Part shown: piece after piece, positions 57,804 through 64,000 of the stretch
Position numbering within the stretch: position 1 is the stretch's first letter
Layout: each line of letters starts with the position of its first letter
NCBI RefSeq assembly: GCF_012027615.1
Contig: NZ_SNUT01000005.1
Location: 183,758 to 247,757, forward strand
Direction of reading: 5' to 3'
Source: Thermococcus sp. 21S7
GTDB taxonomy: Archaea > Methanobacteriota_B > Thermococci > Thermococcales > Thermococcaceae
Length of the DNA stretch: 64,000 bases
Translations under genes and position numbers: made by a program
The notes under the pieces: generated by a model
What the model was told of the DNA's origin: nothing
Database searches by the model: none
What the model saw: the letters and a program-made list of their open reading frames with translations, nothing else

Positions 57804-58894
57804 TTAAACGGGGCTCCCAATTTCTTCCACTCTTGTTTCGAGAATCGCCTGCCGTAAGGGGCGCTCTGGAATCTGGTAAACGCCTCGCTTTGGTTTTATC
57901 AAAAATCCACCATCAACGAGGTTCTTGAGAACTTCCTTTGCCCTTCTCTCAGAGATTCCCACGACAGATGTTATCTCAGTAACGATTTCCTCGGTCGTCA
58001 CACCATACGAGGGCCCCTTGGCAACCCTTTTCAGAGCTATTATATACGCGGGAGACCGGTATATCCTAATGAAGTCTCTTAAATCCTTCTTCCAAAGCTT
58101 GACTGCGTGATGAAGGGCAGTTGTTAGTGCCGTCCCATGAGACTTCCCCTTGAGTCTCAGCTTGCCATAATACGCCAGGAAACCGGGAACGTTTGAAAGC
58201 TCCCGGGCGGCCTCGTAAAGCTCCTCCTCTGGAGCATCTGAAAGACCCTTTCTCAGGTATTCAACGCTTTCCTCAACCGTCCACCGAGGGACGTGAATCT
58301 TCTCAACGTATCTCGCGAAGAAGGGCTTGTCTCCGGATGGGTTTATTATTCTCTCCAGCAGGCCGGGCATCGAGCCAGAAAGAATTACTGTCACGTTCTC
58401 GAAGCCGTCCGAAATCGTCTGGAGCATGCCGAGCATGTTCAGCGGTGCAAACCTTGGGAGAACTTGAGCCTCGTCAAACACAATCACCGTTTTCTTTCCC
58501 GACCTGTTCAGGTGCCTGAGGAGGTTCAGAAACGCATTTTGGAACTCGGCGATTCCCCTCGGTTTAACGTCCATTTTCACAATTCCGAGATTTAGCGTGG
58601 CGGAGTATTCAAGCCCTTCTGGCATGTTCGTCGAAACGGGGACGAGTTCCGTGTAACTTATTGCCTCACGCCCCATCCCAAAGGCCAGGTCATAATAAAG
58701 GTAATTATATTTCGAGTGGTGCTTGTTGAGGAAGACGTTGATGACGCTGGTTTTTCCAACTCTCCTTGAACCTAAAATTGCCACAAAGTCGCCTTCATCA
58801 ACGACTTTTTCGAGTTCCCTAACCGCTTTCCTGTGGGTCCCCCATGAAGGTTTCTTTCATCCCTTATCGGTCTGGTGCTGAACAAAGTGAACAC
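57804..58894 (-). pseudogene. Archaeal ATPase (PF01637 type) with frameshift near its 5' end
   Basis: The main frame from about 58840 reads RKAVRELEKVVDEGDFVAILGSRRVGKTSVINVF (Walker A) and VIVFDEAQVLP (Walker B), with a C-terminal winged helix (VTEITSVVGISERRAKEVLKNLVDGGFL). The expected N-terminus, LFSTRPIRDERNLHG, lies just upstream in another frame, from GTG 58894 or TTG 58885. One base lost in the C5 run at 58839-58843 (G5 on the coding strand) explains the break. Translation from an internal start would lose the first 17 residues or so. Confidence 0.65.
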
Positions 58895-58898
58895 CCCA

Positions 58899-58927
58899 TC
58901 ACTAGTGACGGGCCATCACTTTTAAAG
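58899..58927 (-). promoter_or_regulatory. ATPase promoter with palindrome
   Basis: On the minus strand CCTTTAAAAG (about 58918-58927, within the taw3 stop region) is a TATA box. The perfect palindrome TCACTAGTGA (58899-58908) sits between it and the start codon, next to directly repeated AGTGATGG. This resembles the arrangement at the other ATPase gene (49663). Confidence 0.4.
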
Positions 58928-59548
58928 GTTTCCAACACCAAACTCCCCCGCCAGCTCGTAGAACAGCTCGTCCTCGCCGAACTCCTCCCGTAGTGCTCTG
59001 AATTTCTCCTCAAGCCGTGGCAGCCGGCCTTTGCTCCGTCTCAGCATGTCGTTGCCAAGGTCAACGGCGAAACGGAGGTACTCATCGTCCACAAGAACTT
59101 TTCCATCCCTGCCGAGCGGTGCCGTCAGGTACTCCGTGGCGTTTATCTCCACGAGATAGCGCTTCGAGACCACCTTGAAGGTTGTGTACTTAAAGCCGCT
59201 GGCTAGGCCAAGCTCGTGGAGTCTCTTCGCTTTCTCAATGTCCTCGGCAACGACGTGGAATATTGGCGGCTGGCTCTTGAGGAATATGAGGCCCCTCTCG
59301 GCGTTTTCGAGTGCTCTCATGGCCTCATCAAACTCAATCGGGCGGTGAACCTTTACCAGCCATCTGCTGAGGGGTTTTGCCCCCAGAGCAGGTTCCTCGA
59401 TAATCCCTATCCTTCCGGAGCAGGAGGAGGTAGTGTAAACGCCGTTGATGGAGTTTACGAGCAGGAGGAGATCAATTATGTCCTCATCCACTTTTTCCTC
59501 TTTCATTGCCCTGAAGAGACTCACGAGTGCTTCGCGCTTTGCCTTCAC
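58922..59548 (-). CDS. taw3: tRNA wybutosine-pathway methyltransferase Taw3
   Basis: 208 residues of the TYW3 family: VDEDIIDLLLLVNSINGVYTTSSCSGRIGIIEEP near the N-terminus, WLVKVHRP, FLKSQPPIFHVVAED and GFKYTTFKVVSKRYLVEINATEYLTAPL. Taw3 methylates N4 of the wyosine intermediate at G37 of tRNA-Phe. ATG 59548 sits 60 bp before the promoter region of tRNA-His on the other strand. Confidence 0.9.
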   Translation of the reverse strand: MKAKREALVSLFRAMKEEKVDEDIIDLLLLVNSINGVYTTSSCSGRIGIIEEPALGAKPLSRWLVKVHRPIEFDEAMRALENAERGLIFLKSQPPIFHVVAEDIEKAKRLHELGLASGFKYTTFKVVSKRYLVEINATEYLTAPLGRDGKVLVDDEYLRFAVDLGNDMLRRSKGRLPRLEEKFRALREEFGEDELFYELAGEFGVGNL

Positions 59549-59647
59549 GCCAGACCCTCCCTGGGCTTCTACCGCATTAAATCTCGCCCCAGCTCTTAGT
59601 TATGGTATGTAAAAGGTCTCAGCTCTCTCCTTCAGCCCCTTCCGTCG

Positions 59648-59661
59648 AAAACTTTATAAAG
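59648..59661 (+). promoter_or_regulatory. tRNA-His promoter
   Basis: AAAACTTTATAAAGC is a strong archaeal TATA box, about 28-40 bp before the tRNA. Confidence 0.7.
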
Positions 59662-59687
59662 CTAACCCAAAAGGTTTAGCTGGAAAT

Positions 59688-59762
59688 GGCCAGGGTGGTG
59701 TAGCCTGGTTAGCACAGGGGACTGTGGATCCCCTAGCCCGGGTTCAAATCCCGGCCCTGGCC
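59688..59762 (+). tRNA. tRNA-His (anticodon GTG)
   Basis: Cloverleaf is complete: acceptor GCCAGGG/CCCTGGC, anticodon arm GGGGA-CTGTGGA-TCCCC with GTG, T arm GCCCGGGTTCAAATCCCGGCC-type loop. The extra G at 59688 opposite C73 is the tRNA-His identity element and is encoded. CCA is encoded at 59763-59765. No intron. Confidence 0.95.
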
Positions 59763-59801
59763 CCAGAACGAAAGACAAGGGGGCTCCGCCCCCTTATCTC
59801 T

Positions 59802-60349
59802 CTGTACTCTCAAACCCCCAGAGTGGGGCTCCGCCCCACAAAACCCCGTTTTTCTCTAAAAACCTGGGAAACTACGTTTCCCCACCTTCCTTATTCCTTA
59901 ATCCTCCGGGGGCTTCGCCCCCTCGTCCCCAGAAACTTTGCCTGCGCAAAGTTTCATCAAAGTTGGCATGCTTTTTTAAAAGGGTTCATTTTCAGGCGGG
60001 TTTGCTTAAAACTCGCTATTCTTGAGCGTGTTTTTCCATTGGCGCCCTTCAGGCGCTGTTCTTAGGTAAAACCCTTCAATAGGCATTTAATCAATGCAAA
60101 CTCTGGATAAAAGCGCCCGCTTTTAAGTGGGTTTACTCCAACTCGCGCTCCTATGGAGCGCTAAAATGAGCAAACCCTCTTCGAGAGCCGAGTTGGAACT
60201 GCATTCTTTTAGAGAACCAAAGAACATAAACCACAATAGGGATGTGAGGAAAAATCACAAACTTTGGGGGACATTCTTGAGGTCAACATACGTTCATCGG
60301 GGCGATGAGTAAGTTACTCTCCATGTTATAACCATAAACAGTCTCATTC
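59802..60349. repeat. Second gene-free repeat tract, including copy 2 of the 125-bp repeat
   Basis: 59802-59931 repeats 56291-56413 (CTGTACTCTCAAACCCCC to CGTCCCC). Next, GCAAAGTTTCATCAAAGTTGGCATG (59946-59970 region) matches 56692-56717. Then GGGTTTGCTTAAAACTCGC and a TGGCGCCCTTCAGGCGCT hairpin parallel 56747-56800. The last part has GAGCGCTCCT-like hairpins. No gene is credible here; a 61-codon frame at 60127 has no supporting features. Confidence 0.65.
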
Positions 60350-61306
60350 TCATACTATAACCTCCAATTCCAGCATTTTCAGGAGTTCTTCATAGCTGTA
60401 TTCAGCCGAGATGTCTAAATTCTTGAAATTATATCTGACCGGTAGGATTTCGGAATGTCCTATGGTGGATTTTGAGAAGTCTTTGGCAATTAGCAATCCC
60501 CCGACGGTTTCACTGGTAAACTCGCGCAGGTACCTCCTCAATTGTTCCAGATCTTTCCTTTGTGCCTTTCCTGTCTTGACTTCAACGAGCAGATATTTGT
60601 TCGATCCTGTGGGATGTTTTAGCTTGATGAACAGGTCAACGTATCCTTCGGGAAGGGCCTTCTCTCCCAAAACTTCAAATTCATCTGGTGCGTTATCAAC
60701 GCCGAAAATCTTCAGAACGTCTTTAAGGATGGAGTTCTGGATTTTCCTCCTCACGAGGGACTGGAGTATAAGTTCCTTGAAATAGAACTTCTCGGGAATC
60801 CTCTGATTTTCTCTCTTGAAAACAATCGTGGGTTCGAACGTTTCGGCATTTAACTCCAGATGCTCAGTTTCGCCATCAAAGACTGTTCCCATTTCAGAAA
60901 CGTTATAAAATGTCACGGTATCTGCTTGGAAATGTGTCTTTCTATACCCTCCTCGCAGGAGCAGGTTCTCGGCTACATACGAGAATTCAGGTCTGACCAT
61001 TGGCTCGTTGAATTCCCTTTCTTGTCTTAGGAACAGTCGGAACGGAAAATAATACGTCCTCTTTGACCTGAATGTTATCCGCGGCCAGGGAGGGAGATTC
61101 TCGGCGTTCTTATATGCGACTTTCTCGGTGACCCTGTAGAGGTTCCTGACCCGCGCTCCATATAAAAATGAGACATAATCTCCGACGTCTATATCAAAAA
61201 ATGTCCAGAGACCGTTTATGCTGTTTGTGAACCCTGCGAGGGCATGTTTTATGCAGAGCTTCAGATTCTCCTTGTTTGAGAGGGATATCAAGAAGTAGTC
61301 CGCCAT
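60350..61306 (-). CDS. EVE-like domain fused to PD-(D/E)XK nuclease
   Basis: 318 residues. Residues 1-110 ([70 protein letters not shown]) have the strand pattern and aromatic residues of EVE/YTH-type modified-base readers. Residues about 215-290 read [16 protein letters not shown] and [24 protein letters not shown], the D...EVK core of PD-(D/E)XK nucleases. Together they resemble single-chain, modification-dependent (Type IV) restriction enzymes. It stands alone next to a repeat tract. Moderately AT-rich, consistent with transfer. Confidence 0.65.
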   Translation of the reverse strand: MADYFLISLSNKENLKLCIKHALAGFTNSINGLWTFFDIDVGDYVSFLYGARVRNLYRVTEKVAYKNAENLPPWPRITFRSKRTYYFPFRLFLRQEREFNEPMVRPEFSYVAENLLLRGGYRKTHFQADTVTFYNVSEMGTVFDGETEHLELNAETFEPTIVFKRENQRIPEKFYFKELILQSLVRRKIQNSILKDVLKIFGVDNAPDEFEVLGEKALPEGYVDLFIKLKHPTGSNKYLLVEVKTGKAQRKDLEQLRRYLREFTSETVGGLLIAKDFSKSTIGHSEILPVRYNFKNLDISAEYSYEELLKMLELEVIV

Positions 61307-61414
61307 CTGGTTTCACCCTTCTGGGATTTGCACCAGCGAGAATTTAATCATTTTCCTACTCCTTCCAACACCCTTTAAAACCTCTGGCAATTATATCCAC
61401 CTCGGTGAATCCAC

Positions 61415-61942
61415 ATGTCCTGGAAGGACAAGCTCGGCCTCGTTCACATCTACACCGGCAACGGGAAGGGAAAGACAACTGCTGCCTTTGGCCTGGCCGT
61501 CAGGATGCTCGGCTCCGGCGGAAAGGTCATCATCCTCCAGTTCATGAAGGCGCCCGATGTCTACGGGGAGCAGAAGAAGATAGCCGAGTGCGGTGCCGTC
61601 ATAGAGTCCTTCGGCCTGCCGAAGTTCGTTCACGGGAAGCCCGAGCCGGACGACATAGAGGCGGCGAAGAAGGCCCTGGCGCGCGCGAAGGAAATCGTCT
61701 CAAGCGGCGAATGGGATTTGGTTATTCTTGACGAAATATGCGTCGCCCTCGGCTTCGGAATGCTCGACGTCGATGAGGTCAAGGAACTCATCGGGAACAA
61801 AGCCCCGCACACGGAACTGGTCTTGACCGGCCGCTACTGCCCGGAGGAGCTCTTCGAGCTGGCCAACTACGTGACTGAGATGCGGGAGGTTAAGCACCCC
61901 TACCAGAAAGGAATCCTCGCGAGGAAGGGTGTAGAGTTCTGA
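61415..61942 (+). CDS. cobO: Corrinoid adenosyltransferase (CobA/CobO/BtuR type)
   Basis: 175 residues. GNGKGKTTAAFGLAVRMLGSG is the special P-loop of this family; VIILQFMKAPDVYGEQ, LVILDEICVALGFGMLD, LTGRYCPEELFELANYVTEM and HPYQKGILARKGVEF follow in order. It adds the adenosyl group to cob(I)alamin or its precursor. ATG 61415 follows an AT-rich promoter, CCTTTAAAACC about 40 bp upstream. Confidence 0.93.
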   Translation: MSWKDKLGLVHIYTGNGKGKTTAAFGLAVRMLGSGGKVIILQFMKAPDVYGEQKKIAECGAVIESFGLPKFVHGKPEPDDIEAAKKALARAKEIVSSGEWDLVILDEICVALGFGMLDVDEVKELIGNKAPHTELVLTGRYCPEELFELANYVTEMREVKHPYQKGILARKGVEF

Positions 61943-62049
61943 GCTCTCCCCTCCTCTTTCGATGCTGACCGAAAAGCTTTTTAGTTAGGAAAGCTTAAGA
62001 TAATCCGGGAAAGTTTTAGTAACAATTCTTTAGAAAAGGAGGTGATAGA

Positions 62050-62301
62050 ATGAGCGAGCTCATCGGTCAGATCGTGCAGGTTCTCAAGGAGCAGGTCGTT
62101 CAGGATACCGTTGTTCCCCGGAACATAAGGCGCGCCGCCGAGCAGGCCATCGAGGCCCTCCTCGACGAGAGCAAGGAGCCGGCCGTCAGGGCCGCCGACG
62201 CCATAGCCATCCTTGAGGAGATAAGCGAGGACCCGAACATGCCGATGCACACGAGGACGATCATCTGGGAGGTCCTCGGTGCCCTTGAGCAGGTCAAGTG
62301 A
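62050..62301 (+). CDS. UPF0147 family protein
   Basis: 83 residues of helix repeats: [61 protein letters not shown]. This is the archaeal UPF0147 family, function unknown. AAAGGAGGTGAT precedes the ATG, one of the strongest ribosome sites in the window, suggesting high expression. TATA-like CTTTTTAGTTAGG lies upstream. Confidence 0.92.
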   Translation: MSELIGQIVQVLKEQVVQDTVVPRNIRRAAEQAIEALLDESKEPAVRAADAIAILEEISEDPNMPMHTRTIIWEVLGALEQVK

Positions 62302-62360
62302 GCGTTTTCTTTTTACGCTCATTTCCCTGCGTTTTCTGGGGGAAATAAAGGAACGGAGGG

Positions 62361-62921
62361 TCACACTTTTCTGCCCATGTACCAGAGCTTCGCGCTCTCC
62401 TCGACGAGTTCGGCCTTGTAGAACGCCTCCCTGAGGGTTTTCCCTACGGTCACTATGCCGTGTTTGGCCATTATCGCCGCGTCCGAGTTCTGAAGGGCCC
62501 CCGAGGTGACCTCCGCCAGCTCTTCCGTCCCAGCGGGCCTGAACGGGGCTATCGGGATTCTTTTGAGGTATATCTCGGCCTCGGGGGTTATTATCGGCAG
62601 TTCACCCTCCACCAGCGTCGACGCGGCTATGGAATACGGCGGGTGCAGATGGGCGATAGCCTTGACGTCGGGCCTCGTTCTGTAAACAGCGAGGTGGAGC
62701 CTGTACTCCGACGACGGCCTCACCCCGGAGACCTGCCTTCCGCTCATGTCGATTACGGCGACCTGTTCGGCCGTCATGTCGTCCATGACGGCTCCAGTGG
62801 CCTTGATGAAGACGAGGTTTCCCCTCCTGATGCTCAGGTTTCCGCCGAAGGCGGCCGTGAGTCCCCTCTCGTGGGCCAGCCTGGAGTACTTCACGAGCTG
62901 GGTTTTGGTCGCCCTGCTCAT
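62361..62921 (-). CDS. Class II aldolase/adducin family (fuculose-phosphate aldolase-like)
   Basis: 186 residues from ATG 62921 after GGTGAAAGG. Zn ligands and catalytic residues: AAFGGNLSIRRGN, KATGAVMDDM, HLHPPYSIAAS, ITPEAEIYL and AIMAKHGIVTVGKTLREAF. Archaeal relatives cleave or form sugar phosphates such as fuculose-1-phosphate; the substrate is not fixed by sequence. Overlaps the zinc-ribbon gene by four bases. Confidence 0.85.
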   Translation of the reverse strand: MSRATKTQLVKYSRLAHERGLTAAFGGNLSIRRGNLVFIKATGAVMDDMTAEQVAVIDMSGRQVSGVRPSSEYRLHLAVYRTRPDVKAIAHLHPPYSIAASTLVEGELPIITPEAEIYLKRIPIAPFRPAGTEELAEVTSGALQNSDAAIMAKHGIVTVGKTLREAFYKAELVEESAKLWYMGRKV

Positions 62922-63499
62922 CCTTTCACCACCCTCACGCCGTAGCCGCAGTCCCGGCAGTAGGCTTTCTCCCCTTTCCAGGTCAGTTCCCCGCCGCATA
63001 CCGGGCAGATGCTTGAGTCTCCCTCCTCATTCCAGCGCTCGTAGGTCCAGTGGTCTATGACGAGGAAGAGCCCTTCTTCATCCTCTTCGAAGTGGCCTAG
63101 AACAGGGTTGCTCTTGGGTTCGAGGGTTTTTTCGTCTATAATTATCGGCTCGATGCCGATGTTGCCCTCGTATTCGAGGTCGTTGGTTGGGAGAATCTCG
63201 ACCACGAAGGCCCTGAGCTTCCTGTCGTGGTAGGCTATGACCTCCAGGGCGTCGCTGAGCTCACCGCTGGAGGAGATGGCGTCCACGATCACTGTTTCCT
63301 CCCTTGGAAATGCAAGGGCTATGACGAATCTGCTCCGGTAGAGGGCCAGTCCGCGGTCGAGGCAGCTCTCCTCAAGGCCGAGGCCCTTCAGCATCTCGCG
63401 AAGCTCGTCGCCGCCTGGCAACTTGCCCTTGCGCCTTATGAACTCTCCCACCTCCTTTGCGAGGGGCATGGCGAGTGTAACTGGTTCGTAGAGCCTCAT
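62918..63499 (-). CDS. Zinc-ribbon protein, unknown
   Basis: 193 residues. The C-terminus carries a zinc ribbon, CPVCGGELTWKGEKAYCRDCGYGVRVV. The N-terminal 150 residues (YRSRFVIALAFPREETVIVDAISSSGELSDALEVIAYHDRKLRAFVVEILPTND) are alpha/beta and unrecognised. Transcribed before the aldolase gene. Conserved archaeal hypothetical by appearance. Confidence 0.7.
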   Translation of the reverse strand: MRLYEPVTLAMPLAKEVGEFIRRKGKLPGGDELREMLKGLGLEESCLDRGLALYRSRFVIALAFPREETVIVDAISSSGELSDALEVIAYHDRKLRAFVVEILPTNDLEYEGNIGIEPIIIDEKTLEPKSNPVLGHFEEDEEGLFLVIDHWTYERWNEEGDSSICPVCGGELTWKGEKAYCRDCGYGVRVVKG

Positions 63500-63575
63500 G
63501 TTCCCACCCCCCTGGAGTCGGGAGAAAAATTTATAAACCTACCCGGGGCACTATGGAACGGGCTGACTGTAGGGT

Positions 63576-63650
63576 CCCGCGGTAGCCTAGCCTGGGAGCG
63601 GCGGCGGACTGTAGATCCGCAGGTCCCCGGTTCAAATCCGGGCCGCGGGA
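63576..63650 (+). tRNA. tRNA-Tyr (anticodon GTA)
   Basis: Acceptor CCCGCGG/CCGCGGG with the archaeal C1:G72 pair and A73, anticodon arm GCGGA-CTGTAGA-TCCGC with GTA, T loop GTTCAAATC. CCA is encoded at 63651-63653. No intron. TATA box AAAATTTATAAAC lies at about 63524-63536. Confidence 0.95.
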
Positions 63651-63659
63651 CCACCAGAA

Positions 63660-63814
63660 TTCTAACGGCCTGTTCTGGAGTTTTGACCCGCTGGAGTTCT
63701 CACCCGTTCGAGCCTTGCATCCGATGATTCCGGTTCTATTCCGTTACGTTCTTCTTTTGGAAGCCTCGCCGTTCGCTGCGGTGATGCGGTAGCAACGGGC
63801 CTTAACCGTTCTGG
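63660..63814 (-). ncRNA. Putative TnpB omega RNA / right end of IS200/IS605-type element
   Basis: The sequence just 3' of a TnpB stop in IS200/IS605 elements usually encodes the guide-scaffold RNA and the element's right end. Here it contains GC-rich pairing potential and a direct repeat of AACTCCAG (in GAGAACTCCAGCGGG and CAAAACTCCAGAAC on the minus strand). The element end is likely close to tRNA-Tyr, but the exact border is not visible. Confidence 0.35.
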
Positions 63815-64000
63815 TTAGCCGTAACTTGTGTAAAGTTCGTAAGCGTCGTTACGGACAACCTTTCCCACTCCCTTCTTCATCGTGGGGCTTTCGGGGGGAA
63901 CGGTGACTCCCCACATCTTCAAGGCTCTCAAACGAACATTCCAAGAGCCAACCACATCTCTATCAGCCTCAAACCCACAATTCGAACACTTCACAACCCT
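63815..64000 (-). CDS. tnpB: TnpB (IS200/IS605 OrfB), C-terminal part
   Basis: The frame is open from the window edge to TAA at 63815. It reads VVKCSNCGFEADRDVVGSWNVRLRALKMWGVTV, the second half of the TnpB zinc ribbon followed by the DRDVxxxxN catalytic Asp motif, then ESPTMKKGVGKVVRNDAYELYTSYG. TnpB is an RNA-guided nuclease encoded by IS605-type elements. The rest of the gene lies beyond the window. Confidence 0.85.
   Translation of the reverse strand, partial: RVVKCSNCGFEADRDVVGSWNVRLRALKMWGVTVPPESPTMKKGVGKVVRNDAYELYTSYG

Noticed and set aside
60127..60312. 61-codon ORF in the second repeat tract
   Set aside because: No ribosome site, composition of repeat DNA, no domain.

Overview
The window is a piece of a hyperthermophilic archaeal chromosome, almost certainly a Thermococcus or close relative. 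Reasons: archaeal TATA boxes (TTTATA/TTTAAA) upstream of genes, GGTGAT-type ribosome binding sites, densely overlapping operons, an Mbh-type membrane-bound hydrogenase, two matches to the binding sequence of the Thermococcales redox regulator SurR, archaeal Taw3, UPF0147 and DUF531 proteins, and tRNA genes of archaeal form (tRNA-Tyr with C1:G72).

Layout. 1-3.5 kb: a partial AAA+ ATPase, a THUMP protein, a membrane-anchored SagB-type nitroreductase and two ferritin-like proteins. 3.5-20.3 kb: two complete, tandem 14-gene membrane-bound hydrogenase operons on the minus strand, each in the order A-N and each preceded by a SurR-type site. The upstream operon (12133-20261) looks like canonical Mbh. 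The downstream one (3550-11882) is a divergent paralogue that keeps all four predicted NiFe cysteines and has a 239-bp insertion flanked by 16-bp direct repeats between its L and M genes. 20.6-31.3 kb: TRAM protein, a secreted helical protein, a frameshifted small membrane protein, an MtaB-type tRNA methylthiotransferase, a small secreted protein paired with a signal peptidase, a lipoprotein phosphoesterase, a PiT phosphate transporter with its PhoU-like partner, and an ABC-2 transporter.

31.3-38.2 kb is an AT-rich accessory island. It begins with a geranylgeranyl-reductase-type flavoprotein gene destroyed by a precise 138-bp internal inversion plus a frameshift, then a frameshifted mini-gene, an orphan ASKHA-fold protein, an FtsX-type ABC exporter, a radical SAM/SPASM maturase, and, overlapping its end, a 54-residue peptide with six cysteines. 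The last four genes form a candidate RiPP (modified peptide) system. 38.3-55.9 kb: an orphan oligopeptide permease pair, a stand-alone Lrp sensor domain, a kinase, an S9 peptidase, an operon built around a secreted array of about ten OB-fold units, an archaeal ATPase with a palindrome over its predicted start site, a methyltransferase, a RecA-like ATPase, a dipeptidase and a second signal peptidase with a probable C/D box sRNA over its stop codon.

55.9-64 kb: two gene-free tracts (about 1.1 and 0.6 kb) made of hairpin-rich dispersed repeats that share sequence with each other. Between and after them lie a lipoate ligase-type protein, a frameshifted archaeal ATPase, taw3, tRNA-His, a probable modification-dependent nuclease (EVE-like plus PD-(D/E)XK), cobO, a class II aldolase, tRNA-Tyr and the 3' end of a TnpB gene. 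Several single-base frameshifts lie at or near short C/G runs (22584, 58839, 32530, 31962); they may be real decay or sequencing error.
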